Part shown: piece by piece, positions 43,646-51,634 of the stretch
How the letters are laid out: each line of letters opens with the position of its first letter
How positions within the stretch are numbered: position 1 is the stretch's first letter
Source of the DNA: Paenibacillus_F sp047238265
GTDB lineage: Bacteria > Bacillota > Bacilli > Paenibacillales > NBRC-103111
Direction: 5' to 3'
Assembly (NCBI RefSeq): GCF_047238265.1
Contig: NZ_JBDFMM010000001.1
Span: 2,666,001-2,730,000 of the forward strand
Length of the DNA stretch: 64,000 nucleotides
Notes under the pieces: generated by a model
Told to the model about the DNA's origin: nothing
What the model saw: the letters and a program-made list of their open reading frames with translations, nothing else
Database searches by the model: none
Translations under genes and position numbers: made by a program

Positions 43646-45523
43646 ATGAACGCAAGTAAACGTACTTTTTCGCTCATTGTGAGTCTTTGTCTGCTTCTCA
43701 TGCTGGTTCCCGCTCAAGGTAGTGCGGCGGACTTCAAGTTTACGATCCCCGCTTCCTCCGTAACGGCAAGCAACGATGACGGCAACAAGCCGGGGAATAC
43801 GGTGGACGGAAACCTGGGGACCCGCTGGTCTTCGAACGGCGACGGCCAGTGGATCTTATTCGATCTCGGTTCACTCCGCAAGGTCTCCTACATTAAGATC
43901 GCTTTTCTGAACGGCGATACGCGGACATCCACTTTCGATATCCAGACTTCGGCGGACAACGTCACGTTCACGAATGCCAAGACAAATGTGACGAGCAGCC
44001 TGAACGCGCAGCTTCAGACTTTTGACTTTACCGATGTGGCTTCGGCGCGGTATGTAAAAATCGTCGGACACGGCAATTCCGCGAATTTGTGGAACAGCTA
44101 CACGGAGGTCGAAATTTACGGAGAAAACGCCGGCCAGGGAGGAATTCCCGTATCGACTTCGGCAGGACTGGCGGCTGCTCTGAAAAACGCAAGCGCGGGA
44201 CAGACGATTGTACTGGCGGACGGCAGCTATACGGTAAGCGGCAGCAATACGTCGATTCTGATCGATAACAAAAACGGAACGGAAGCTAATCCCATTACGA
44301 TCAAAGCCGCAAACCGGGGAAAGGCCGTTATTACGGGTTCCACTACTTTTGAAATCAAGAATTCGTCTTACGTCACGATTGAAGGCTTGAAATTTACGAA
44401 TTCGGCCGACACGGGCGTTCTGCTGAACGGGTCTCACCATATCCGGCTGACGCGCAATCAGTTTGCCTTACCTGCGCGGGGCAAAGACACGATCTGGCTT
44501 CAGGTCAGCGGTGCGAACAGCCATCATAACCAGATCGACCGCAACGATTTCGGCAACAAAACGGACACCAATCCACTGATTGCTTATGAAGGGGATGGAC
44601 AAGGGAACATTTCCCAGCACGATGTGATCGAATATAATTATTTTCATGATGTAGGTCCATGGGTCGCTAACGGCAAAGAAACGATCCGGCTGGGCTTGTC
44701 CAAAATTTCGCTTTCCGACGGGTTTAACAAAATTCAGTATAATCTGTTTGAAAATACGGACGGCGAACCGGAAATCGTTTCCGTGAAAAGCAGCAACAAT
44801 ACCGTTCGCTACAATACGTTCAAGACGTCCAAGGGCGGGCTTACTTCGAGACACGGGCATAAAAACAGCTTTTACGGAAATTTCTTTCTCGGCGACGGGG
44901 TAGAAACGAAGCAGGCAGGCATCCGCTTTTACGGGAACGATCATAAGATCTACAACAATTACATGGAAAATCTGACGGACAGCGCGATCATTCTGGACAA
45001 CGGAAATTACGACGGGGGAACGGACGGTTATCCTTCGAATCCGAGCGAAGACGATCTGAAGGCACAATGGAGAATTTACCGGGCCCAGGTTGTGAACAAC
45101 ACGATCGTGAACAGCACGACCGGTATCGTAGTCGGCTCGGGCAAAGCTTTCACCCCGGTAGACAGCCGGGTAGCCAACAATATCGTGAAAAACAGCTCCG
45201 GTACCCTGTATAACGAGGCTGCCGAGACCAATACGGTATTCGAAGGCAACATCGGCTACGGAGGGACGGTAACGAACAAAAACAGAACGTCCGCCGAAAT
45301 CTGGAATAAAAATCCGCTGCTGACGGTCGTGCAAGGGCTGCAGAAATTATCGGCTACCAGCCCGGCGATCAATTATGCCAAAGGCTCTTATTCTTTTGTC
45401 CAGGAGGACATGGACGGGGAAATCCGCTCGGTGAACGACGCCGGAGCCGATGAGCGTTCGAGTGCAACAAGCTTCACGAATCGTCCGCTGACTCCCGCTG
45501 AAGTGGGTCCGGATGCTCCCTGA
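43646..45523 (+). CDS. Secreted polysaccharide lyase, discoidin domain plus PL6-like beta-helix
   Basis: 625 residues. Signal peptide to about residue 28 ('PAQGSAA'). F5/8 type C (discoidin) module about 35-165 ('TVDGNLGTRWSSNGDGQWILFDLGSLRKVSYIKIAF'). Then 'VSTSAGLAAALKNASAGQTIVLADGSYTVSG' begins a PL6/chondroitinase-B beta-helix. Lys381 in 'EIVSVKSSNN' and Arg402 in 'LTSRHGHKN' fit the catalytic base and acid of PL6, whose members cut alginate or dermatan sulfate. AAAGGATG is the ribosome site; GTG 43643 is an alternative. It lies after the import operon and probably feeds it. Confidence 0.87.
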   Translation: MNASKRTFSLIVSLCLLLMLVPAQGSAADFKFTIPASSVTASNDDGNKPGNTVDGNLGTRWSSNGDGQWILFDLGSLRKVSYIKIAFLNGDTRTSTFDIQTSADNVTFTNAKTNVTSSLNAQLQTFDFTDVASARYVKIVGHGNSANLWNSYTEVEIYGENAGQGGIPVSTSAGLAAALKNASAGQTIVLADGSYTVSGSNTSILIDNKNGTEANPITIKAANRGKAVITGSTTFEIKNSSYVTIEGLKFTNSADTGVLLNGSHHIRLTRNQFALPARGKDTIWLQVSGANSHHNQIDRNDFGNKTDTNPLIAYEGDGQGNISQHDVIEYNYFHDVGPWVANGKETIRLGLSKISLSDGFNKIQYNLFENTDGEPEIVSVKSSNNTVRYNTFKTSKGGLTSRHGHKNSFYGNFFLGDGVETKQAGIRFYGNDHKIYNNYMENLTDSAIILDNGNYDGGTDGYPSNPSEDDLKAQWRIYRAQVVNNTIVNSTTGIVVGSGKAFTPVDSRVANNIVKNSSGTLYNEAAETNTVFEGNIGYGGTVTNKNRTSAEIWNKNPLLTVVQGLQKLSATSPAINYAKGSYSFVQEDMDGEIRSVNDAGADERSSATSFTNRPLTPAEVGPDAP

Positions 45524-45585
45524 TTGTTAAGGGGAAAAGAAAGCGCCGCTGTCCGCAGACTGGCGTGACAGGTAATGGAACTGGA

Positions 45586-45616
45586 GCCGGCACGATTTGT
45601 GCCGGTTTTTTTTGTG
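45586..45616 (+). terminator. Terminator of the lyase gene
   Basis: GCCGGCAC/GTGCCGG stem followed by eight T's. Confidence 0.85.
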
Positions 45617-45645
45617 GAAGGAAAGGACAAGGATACAATAAAAAG

Positions 45646-45694
45646 TTGCCTTAATCAGCCGATTTTGATAAGATACAGAACGAACGTTCAGTAT
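45646..45694 (+). promoter_or_regulatory. TetR promoter and 22-bp operator, copy 1
   Basis: TTGCCT (45646-45651), 17-base spacer, TAAGAT (45669-45674). The near-palindrome at 45673-45694 (half sites ATACxGAACG and CGTTCxGTAT; 9 of 11 pairs match) overlaps the -10 end. An identical 22-bp copy lies at 46517-46538. Confidence 0.75.
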
Positions 45695-45761
45695 TATTTC
45701 CGGGATACGGCCGGCACGTACGGATGCCGACAACGATCCGCGAAGGAGTGAAGAGGTGCGG

Positions 45762-46361
45762 ATGAATAAAAAGCAGCTGCAAAGTGAGCAGACAAAAAAA
45801 CGGGTTGCGGAGGCTGCCAGGACTTTGTTCGTCCAGAAGGGTTACAAAGCCACTTCTATCGAGGATATCGTGGAGGCCACAGGAAGCAGCAAAGGGAACA
45901 TTTATTATCACTTCAAAAGTAAAGAAGGCTTATTTCTTTATTTGATCGACGAGTGGGAGCGCGACTGGGAAGAAAAATGGCGGGAAAAAGAACCGCTTTA
46001 CAAAACGACGACCGAGAAGCTGCTGGGAATGGCGGAGCAGATGGTCCTCGAAGATCTGAATCATCCTCTGACCAAAGCGGCCGACGAATTTTTCAATAAG
46101 GAAGAAAAAACGAACGATGTGGAGGAACGGATCGCCGAACTGGTCAACCGTCATCTTGCGTTCAATCAAGCCTTGATCCGGCAGGGGATGGACAGCGGCG
46201 AATTTAATGACGCCGATGTGGAGCCGCTTGCCCTGATTCTGGAGAGTCTGATTATGGGACTGAGCCAGATGTCGCGGAAATCGACTACGAAGGAAGCGTT
46301 GGAGCTGTACCGGCTGGCTTTCGGCGTCTTCTTGCACGGAATCGCGAAACCAGGCCGATAA
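45762..46361 (+). CDS. TetR/AcrR-family repressor of a multidrug exporter
   Basis: About 200 residues. The N-terminal helix-turn-helix is of QacR type: 'TKKRVAEAARTLFVQKGYKATSIEDIVEATGSSKGNIYYHFKSKEGLFLYLIDEW' (about 11-64). The ligand domain ends in 'LRLAFGVFLHG'. GTG 45756 and ATG 45762 are both possible; GAAGGAG and GAAGAGG precede them. Identical operators stand before this gene and before the MFS exporter gene, so it should repress both until it binds a drug-like inducer. Confidence 0.92.
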   Translation: MNKKQLQSEQTKKRVAEAARTLFVQKGYKATSIEDIVEATGSSKGNIYYHFKSKEGLFLYLIDEWERDWEEKWREKEPLYKTTTEKLLGMAEQMVLEDLNHPLTKAADEFFNKEEKTNDVEERIAELVNRHLAFNQALIRQGMDSGEFNDADVEPLALILESLIMGLSQMSRKSTTKEALELYRLAFGVFLHGIAKPGR

Positions 46362-46370
46362 GACGGGTTG

Positions 46371-46474
46371 CCGCTAACGCTAAACGTTAACGCTAACCGC
46401 TAACGCTAAACGTTAACGCTAACCGCTAACGCTAACCGCTAACGCTAACCGCTAACGCTAACCGCTAACGCTGA
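46371..46474. repeat. Eight tandem copies of a 13-bp repeat
   Basis: Consensus CCGCTAACGCTAA. Copies 2 and 4 read ACGTTAACGCTAA, and the last ends in CTGA; the other five are identical. It begins 10 bases after the TetR stop and lies before the MFS operator. The 13-base step keeps no reading frame and no coding use is seen. Confidence 0.95.
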
Positions 46475-46516
46475 CCAAATTTGCGGCAGTTCGTTGGCGT
46501 CTCTGACATGACCAGA

Positions 46517-46538
46517 ATACAGAACGAACGTTCAGTAT
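46517..46538. promoter_or_regulatory. TetR operator, copy 2, before the MFS exporter
   Basis: All 22 bases equal those at 45673-45694, including the non-palindromic positions. It is 66 bases before the likely exporter start. Confidence 0.75.
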
Positions 46539-46603
46539 ATGAATAGCGCATGAAGCGACCCCGGATAGATAATTATACAGATAAAAAACTCGTGGAGGAG
46601 GGG

Positions 46604-47809
46604 ATGGAAGTGGATTTGCTGCTTAGAAACAGAGGGGCCGTACTGCTTCTCATGCTTAATATTTTTCTCGTATTTACCGGTATCGGACTCGTTATTCCGA
46701 TTATGCCGACTTATATGGATGAACTCCATTTGAACGGAAGCATTATGGGTTTCCTCATTGCCGCGTTCTCGCTGACCCAGCTTATTTTCTCGCCGCTGGC
46801 GGGCAGACTTTCCGATTCGCTGGGCCGGAAGAAAATGATCGTGGCCGGCATGGTCATCTTCACCGTGTCCGAGCTGCTCTTCGGCCTAGTGAGCTCGCCT
46901 GTCCTGCTTTTCGCTTCCAGAATGCTCGGAGGGATCGGCGCGGCGCTCATTATGCCTTCGATTATGGCGTACATAGCGGACGTTACTACGACCGCGGAAC
47001 GGGCCAAAGGAATGGGATTTATCAACGCCGCGATCACGACGGGCTTCATCATCGGTCCGGGTATCGGCGGTTTCATAGCGGAATTCGGCATCCGCGCGCC
47101 TTTCTACGCCGCTGCGGCCGTAGGCGCCGTCGCCGCGGTTGTCACCCTGTTTATTTTGCCTGAATCGAAGCCTGTGGAACCTCCCGTCAAAGCGGAAGCG
47201 GTACCCGTAAAGAAGCAGAGCCTTACGACTCAGATGATGAGTTCCTTCAAGGAACCGTATTTTATCAGCCTTGTGATCGTATTCGTGATGTCTTTCGGAC
47301 TGGCGAATTACGAGACGGTTTTCGGACTTTTCGTGGATCATAAATTCGGATTTACACCGAAGGATATCGCTTTTATCATTACGTTCGGCTCTATCTCGGG
47401 GGCAGTGGTGCAAGTCACGATTTTCGGCTGGATTCTTAACCGTTTCGGAGAAAGAACCGTCATTTCGGTCTGCCTGGCCATGGCCGGTCTGTTCGTTTTG
47501 CTGACGTTGTTCGTAAATCAATACTGGCTGATTGTCGTCGTGACGTTTATCGTATTTTTGTCGATCGATATTTTGCGACCCGCGATCGGTACTCAGATGT
47601 CCAAAATGGCAAACGAACACCAAGGCTATGTGGCGGGACTGAATTCGGCGTATACCAGTCTCGGGAATATCACAGGCCCGATCGTGGCCGGAATTTTATT
47701 TGACCGGAATTTGAATTATCCGTACGTGTCGGCTGCCCTCATTCTGTTTCTATGCTTCGCTCTGTCCCTGCGGGCAGGAAGAAGAGGAGAGGCATCCGGC
47801 ATTTCGTAA
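46604..47809 (+). CDS. MFS multidrug exporter, DHA1 type
   Basis: 401 residues, 12 helices. 'GLVIPIMPTYMDEL' opens the first helix pair, 'GRLSDSLGRKKMIVAG' is motif A, and 'GFINAAITTGFIIGPGIGGFIAEFG' is the antiporter motif C, so it is a drug/H+ antiporter of the NorA/TetA group. ATG 46604 follows GGAGGAGGGG closely; GTG 46610 is also possible. The frame upstream to 46550 carries charged residues without a ribosome site. Regulated by the adjacent TetR protein through the shared operator. Confidence 0.88.
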   Translation: MEVDLLLRNRGAVLLLMLNIFLVFTGIGLVIPIMPTYMDELHLNGSIMGFLIAAFSLTQLIFSPLAGRLSDSLGRKKMIVAGMVIFTVSELLFGLVSSPVLLFASRMLGGIGAALIMPSIMAYIADVTTTAERAKGMGFINAAITTGFIIGPGIGGFIAEFGIRAPFYAAAAVGAVAAVVTLFILPESKPVEPPVKAEAVPVKKQSLTTQMMSSFKEPYFISLVIVFVMSFGLANYETVFGLFVDHKFGFTPKDIAFIITFGSISGAVVQVTIFGWILNRFGERTVISVCLAMAGLFVLLTLFVNQYWLIVVVTFIVFLSIDILRPAIGTQMSKMANEHQGYVAGLNSAYTSLGNITGPIVAGILFDRNLNYPYVSAALILFLCFALSLRAGRRGEASGIS

Positions 47810-47862
47810 AGGCGCGGGAAGCTTTATAATGAAATGAAGATAGAAAGCGGGAGGCATGCGGT

Positions 47863-48729
47863 ATGCGGCATAAGGAAGGCTTTATCGAAGTACCCGGGGG
47901 CAGAGTGTGGTACTGCTCGCTGGGAGAAGGAGGCGAAACGCCTCTGCTTGTGCTTCACGGCGGGCCCGGCAATACGCACGATCCGCTAAAAGAAGCGCTG
48001 CACGTGTTGGCGGATGAACGGCCGGTTATTTTCTACGACCAGCTCGGAGGGGGTAACTCGGACAGGCCGGAAGACGCCTCATTGTGGCGGACGGAAAGGT
48101 TCATCGATGAGCTGGTCTGCGTCAGAGAGGCACTCGGGCTGGACGAGGTTCATCTGCTCGGGCATTCTTGGGGCACGATGCTTGCGGCTTCCTATTTGAT
48201 CGAGCGCAAGCCGGCCGGAGTGCGCAGCGTTATTTTTTCCAGTCCTTGCTTAAGTGCGGCGCGCTGGAAAGAAGATGCGGACCGCTTCCTGGCTCAACTG
48301 CCGGATGAGGTCCAGGCGGTCATCACGCGCAGCGAGGAGCAGGGCACAACCGATTCGGACGACTACCGGGCAGCGATGGAGGAATACTACCGGCGGCACG
48401 TATGCCGGATCGATCCGAAGCCCGCCGTCATGCTGGAAAGCCGGAAGAAGGCCAATAAGGACATTTACATGTCCATGTGGGGACCTTCCGAATTTTGCCC
48501 GACCGGCAGTCTGAAAACCTACGATGTTACACCGCGGCTTCATGAAATTAACGTGCCGTCACTGTTCCTCTGCGGCCGGTACGACGAAGCGGCGCCGGAG
48601 TCTACGTTTTATTATCATTCGTTGGTTCCGCATTCGGATTTTCATGTGCTGGAGAACAGCTCTCATGTGGGATATGTGGAAGAACCGGATGAATATATCC
48701 GGATCGTCCGCGGCTTTCTAACTTCTTAA
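47863..48729 (+). CDS. pip: Proline iminopeptidase-like alpha/beta hydrolase
   Basis: 288 residues. 'LLVLHGGPGNTHD' (HGGPG oxyanion loop, about 29-41), 'FYDQLGGGNSDRP' and nucleophile Ser102 in 'LLGHSWGTMLA' are hallmarks of the proline iminopeptidase family (S33). 'CGRYDEAAPE' and 'ENSSHVGYVEEPDEYI' carry the catalytic Asp and His. The enzyme frees N-terminal proline from peptides in the cytosol; some homologues act on other small molecules. GGGAGG lies about 8 bases upstream. Single gene with its own terminator. Confidence 0.9.
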   Translation: MRHKEGFIEVPGGRVWYCSLGEGGETPLLVLHGGPGNTHDPLKEALHVLADERPVIFYDQLGGGNSDRPEDASLWRTERFIDELVCVREALGLDEVHLLGHSWGTMLAASYLIERKPAGVRSVIFSSPCLSAARWKEDADRFLAQLPDEVQAVITRSEEQGTTDSDDYRAAMEEYYRRHVCRIDPKPAVMLESRKKANKDIYMSMWGPSEFCPTGSLKTYDVTPRLHEINVPSLFLCGRYDEAAPESTFYYHSLVPHSDFHVLENSSHVGYVEEPDEYIRIVRGFLTS

Positions 48730-48738
48730 GCGGATTTT

Positions 48739-48785
48739 GGAAAAAGGACAGACTTTTCTCTGTAGAAGAAAGTCTGTCCTTTTCC
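48739..48785 (+). terminator. Terminator of pip
   Basis: AAAAGGACAGACTTT/AAAGTCTGTCCTTTT, a 15-bp perfect stem around 12 bases. Confidence 0.9.
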
Positions 48786-48871
48786 GTACCTCCGTTAGTT
48801 CAGTTAAACGATTGCCGGATTTCCGAATCGGGTATTGGGTTTCTCCAGTGGCTCAACAGATTTATATAAAA

Positions 48872-48900
48872 TTGTATTCCTGATAGGCATAGACTATAAT
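48872..48900 (+). promoter_or_regulatory. Promoter of the AraC gene
   Basis: TTGTAT (48872-48877), 17-base spacer, TATAAT (48895-48900). The ATG at 48899 overlaps this -10 and therefore lies upstream of transcription start. Confidence 0.75.
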
Positions 48901-48940
48901 GCAGATAATCTCTGGAACAATCAGGCAAGAAGGTGTCCAT

Positions 48941-49939
48941 TTGACTTTACATATAGTTAATAGCGAAGTTCATAGTCTTTTAGATCAATTTACGGATCTG
49001 ATTCACGGACAATCCCGGCATCGGGCATGGGAGCAGCATATTACGATTCCGCACGAGATCGGACAAGGTAGCATTATCAGGACGCGAGTCCGTTCCGGCA
49101 TGGAAATTGTGATAACTGACTTGACCTATGAACAGGATATGAAGCTTCGTATTCAGGAGGCATGTCCGTTGTTTGAGCTAAGTTATTGCCTGAGTGGCGA
49201 TATTTATTGCGAGTGGGAAGGAAAGGAAAGCCATACCACTGATTGGACGGGCAATGTGCTGTTTTTTGAGGATGAATTGGTATATGAAGAGAAAAAGGCG
49301 GGTGTCCGCAATCATATGCTGGAAATCCGCTTATCTCCGCAGGAGTTGCTTCATTATGCGGCCGATTTTACCGAGAAGCAGAGGATGGAATCCTGGCTGA
49401 AGCGGCATAAGGGCAGAATTGATAAATACCCGAATACGCCGGAAATTCATCGCTGTGTGTCGGATATGCTGAACTGCTCTTATGATAGAGCGATGAAACG
49501 GCTTTACATGGAGAGCAAAGCCATGGAGCTGCTCGCTTTGTTCGGGAAAGTAGAAGGTCATAAAGCGGAGCTTGGAAAACAATTTTTGTCCCGTGATGAT
49601 CTGGAGAAGCTGGATCGAGCTAGGGAACTGGTGATTTGTCATTTCGAACAGCCGTTATCGATCCGGGACCTGGCGAGAAAGGTCGGACTCAATGAATTTA
49701 AGCTGAAGAAAGGTTTTCGGGAACGTTTTGGCATGACTGTATTTGAACTGGTACGCAAGCAGAGAATGGAAAAGGCGCTTTATTGCATGGAAGTACAGCG
49801 GATGAATGTCGGAGAAACGGCGGCGGCCGTCGGCTACAGCAATTTCAGCAATTTTGCGTCAGCCTTTCATAAAATGTATGGATATAATCCGAGCGAATAC
49901 CTTAAGATGTTATCCCGTCGGGATGCCAAAACAGAATAG
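48941..49939 (+). CDS. AraC-family regulator, PchR-like
   Basis: About 333 residues. The N-terminal 210 residues are a sensor domain with 'FELSYCLSGDIYCEWEGKE...VLFFEDELVYEEKKAGVRNHMLEIRLSPQELL', in the style of PchR-like regulators. The C-terminal double helix-turn-helix is 'LSIRDLARKVGLNEFKLKKGFRERFGMTVFELVRKQRMEKALYCMEVQRMNVGETAAAVGYSNFSNFASAFHKMYGYNPSEYL'. TTG 48941 follows AAGAAGGTG by five bases. The longer ATG form cannot be used because it lies in the -10. The DHA2 exporter gene downstream carries 21-bp spaced direct repeats, so this protein likely activates that gene. Confidence 0.87.
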   Translation: MTLHIVNSEVHSLLDQFTDLIHGQSRHRAWEQHITIPHEIGQGSIIRTRVRSGMEIVITDLTYEQDMKLRIQEACPLFELSYCLSGDIYCEWEGKESHTTDWTGNVLFFEDELVYEEKKAGVRNHMLEIRLSPQELLHYAADFTEKQRMESWLKRHKGRIDKYPNTPEIHRCVSDMLNCSYDRAMKRLYMESKAMELLALFGKVEGHKAELGKQFLSRDDLEKLDRARELVICHFEQPLSIRDLARKVGLNEFKLKKGFRERFGMTVFELVRKQRMEKALYCMEVQRMNVGETAAAVGYSNFSNFASAFHKMYGYNPSEYLKMLSRRDAKTE

Positions 49940-49955
49940 ATTAGCTTATTCTTTT

Positions 49956-50000
49956 GAAAAGGATTTCGGACATAGCGATCATGTTCGGAATCTTTTTTTG
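49956..50000 (+). terminator. Terminator of the AraC gene
   Basis: AAGGATTTCGGACAT/ATGTTCGGAATCTTT, an imperfect but long stem followed by a T run. Confidence 0.75.
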
Positions 50001-50013
50001 TTCCTCCAACTCC

Positions 50014-50048
50014 TTCTACAGGTAGAAAAAATACTTTTACAGGTAGAA
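50014..50048. promoter_or_regulatory. Paired direct repeat TACAGGTAGAA, probable AraC operator
   Basis: TACAGGTAGAA at 50017-50027 and 50038-50048, exactly 21 bases apart (two helical turns), as AraC-type proteins need. Each lies in a TTYTAC-AG-GTAGAA near-palindrome. The second overlaps the zone of the -35 of the exporter promoter; a TGATAATAAT stretch follows at 50067. Confidence 0.65.
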
Positions 50049-50135
50049 CACCGGTTTATTTATCACTGATAATAATAATCAATTTCTCATGCTGATTCCC
50101 TTAATTTGACGCTGATTGAAAGGAGGAGATTAACC

Positions 50136-51611
50136 ATGAAAGATCTGACTACCGCCTGTACAAGGGAACCCGGAACGACACCGGATGCCGATCCACGCCG
50201 CTGGATGGCTTTAGTCCTGATTTTGCTGCCGACGCTGATGATTTCGCTGAACACTTACATGATGCAGGTGGCACTTCCGATGATGCAGGCGAGCGTCCAT
50301 GCCAGCTTTGCCGAAGCGCAGCTTATTTTTTCGGGATATTCGTTAGGGCTTGCCGTTGCTTTGATTCTGGGCGGAAAACTGGGTGACTTATATGGCCGAA
50401 AACGTATGCTATGGATCGGGGTTTCGGGTTTTACCTGCATGTGTTTGTTCGGCGGATTGGTAGCGAACCCGACTTTGCTCATTATCATTCGCATCATCCA
50501 AGGTTTATCGGCAGCGATGATCCAACCACAGGTTTTGTCCATTATGCAGAGTATCTTCCTCCCGAGGGAAAAAGGGCTGGTTTTTGCCATCTATGGGGCC
50601 GTTATCGGCATAGGTTTCACCCTTGGCCTGATTTTCGGCGGGTTTCTGGTGGACGGAAACCTGTTCGGCCTTAGCTGGCGGCTCGTTTTTCTGGTTCATG
50701 TGCCTTTTGGGCTGCTTGTGATGGTGGGACTGTCGGTCGTTCCCGAGTCACGCGGGTATTGCGAACCGGATATCGACTGGATCGGCATTGCTCTTGTTAT
50801 GTCCGGATTGTTTTTGCTCATTTATCCGTTAACGATCGGGCAAAAACAAGGATGGCCGATATGGACCTGGAGATGCTTGCTTTTATCGATTGTGCTTCTG
50901 GTTCTGTTCGTGCTTCTGCAGAAACGGAGAGAAGAGGCGGGACGCGCGCCGTTGATGAAGCTTTCCATGTTCACAATAGGTTCATTCCGGATCGGAATCA
51001 TCACGGAGGTAGTTGTCTATCTCAGCATGTTCTCTTTTTTCTTCATTTTAAATTATTATTTGCAGGCGGGACTGCAATTCGATCTTAAATCGACCAGCCT
51101 AGTTTTTTTACCGCTTGGCTCGGGATGTTTCGCCACTTCTTTAATGTCGGCGTGGTTGGTGAAAAGATGGGGAGATGCCGTATTAAAAACAGGGACGCTA
51201 ACGATGGGAGCGAGCTTATTTATGCTGATTTGGTCTTTGCAAGCCGATGCCGCGCATTTCTTTCATTTTCAAAATCTATTGATTCTGTTGGTATACGGGC
51301 TGGGTCTGGGCATGGCCACAACACCTCTTCCCAATACGATTTTGAATCGAGTGCCGGCGGCATCGGCCGGAACCGGTTCGGGACTGTTTACGACTTTTAT
51401 GTATTTGGCGAACGCTTTGGGTGTAGCAGGGATCGGCATTTTGTTTTCGGCCGCGCTTAATTCGACACTTGCCGAAGCCGGCCCGGGAGATTATCTCAGA
51501 GCTTTTTCCGTTACAACCGCCGCGAGCGGAGTGCTGGCTTTCGCCGCTTTTGCATGCATCTGCAGGTTTAACCGTATCAAAAAAATAAAACCCGGCGGAC
51601 CGAGGTCCTGA
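50136..51611 (+). CDS. MFS exporter of the 14-helix DHA2 family
   Basis: 491 residues with 14 hydrophobic stretches. 'NTYMMQVALPMMQASVHASFAEAQLIFSGYSLGLAVALILGGKLGDLYGRKRML' is the front of EmrB/QacA-type carriers, with motif A 'GKLGDLYGRKR'. 'AIYGAVIGIGFTLGLIFGGFL' contains motif C. Probable drug or metabolite/H+ antiporter. AAAGGAGGAGAT lies upstream of ATG 50136; an upstream in-frame start lacks it. It follows the AraC regulator and its operator, so it is likely induced by that protein. Confidence 0.9.
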   Translation: MKDLTTACTREPGTTPDADPRRWMALVLILLPTLMISLNTYMMQVALPMMQASVHASFAEAQLIFSGYSLGLAVALILGGKLGDLYGRKRMLWIGVSGFTCMCLFGGLVANPTLLIIIRIIQGLSAAMIQPQVLSIMQSIFLPREKGLVFAIYGAVIGIGFTLGLIFGGFLVDGNLFGLSWRLVFLVHVPFGLLVMVGLSVVPESRGYCEPDIDWIGIALVMSGLFLLIYPLTIGQKQGWPIWTWRCLLLSIVLLVLFVLLQKRREEAGRAPLMKLSMFTIGSFRIGIITEVVVYLSMFSFFFILNYYLQAGLQFDLKSTSLVFLPLGSGCFATSLMSAWLVKRWGDAVLKTGTLTMGASLFMLIWSLQADAAHFFHFQNLLILLVYGLGLGMATTPLPNTILNRVPAASAGTGSGLFTTFMYLANALGVAGIGILFSAALNSTLAEAGPGDYLRAFSVTTAASGVLAFAAFACICRFNRIKKIKPGGPRS

Positions 51612-51619
51612 CCGGGTTT
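51588..51619. terminator. Bidirectional terminator between DHA2 exporter and phytase-like gene
   Basis: AAACCCGG/CCGGGTTT with an inner GGACC/GGTCC stem; A-rich left flank and T's on the right. It overlaps the end of the exporter gene. Confidence 0.75.
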
Positions 51620-51634
51620 GCTGATGTTACGCGT

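Noticed and set aside
46371..46474. CRISPR array
   Set aside because: Unit is 13 bases and directly tandem, without spacers; no cas genes.
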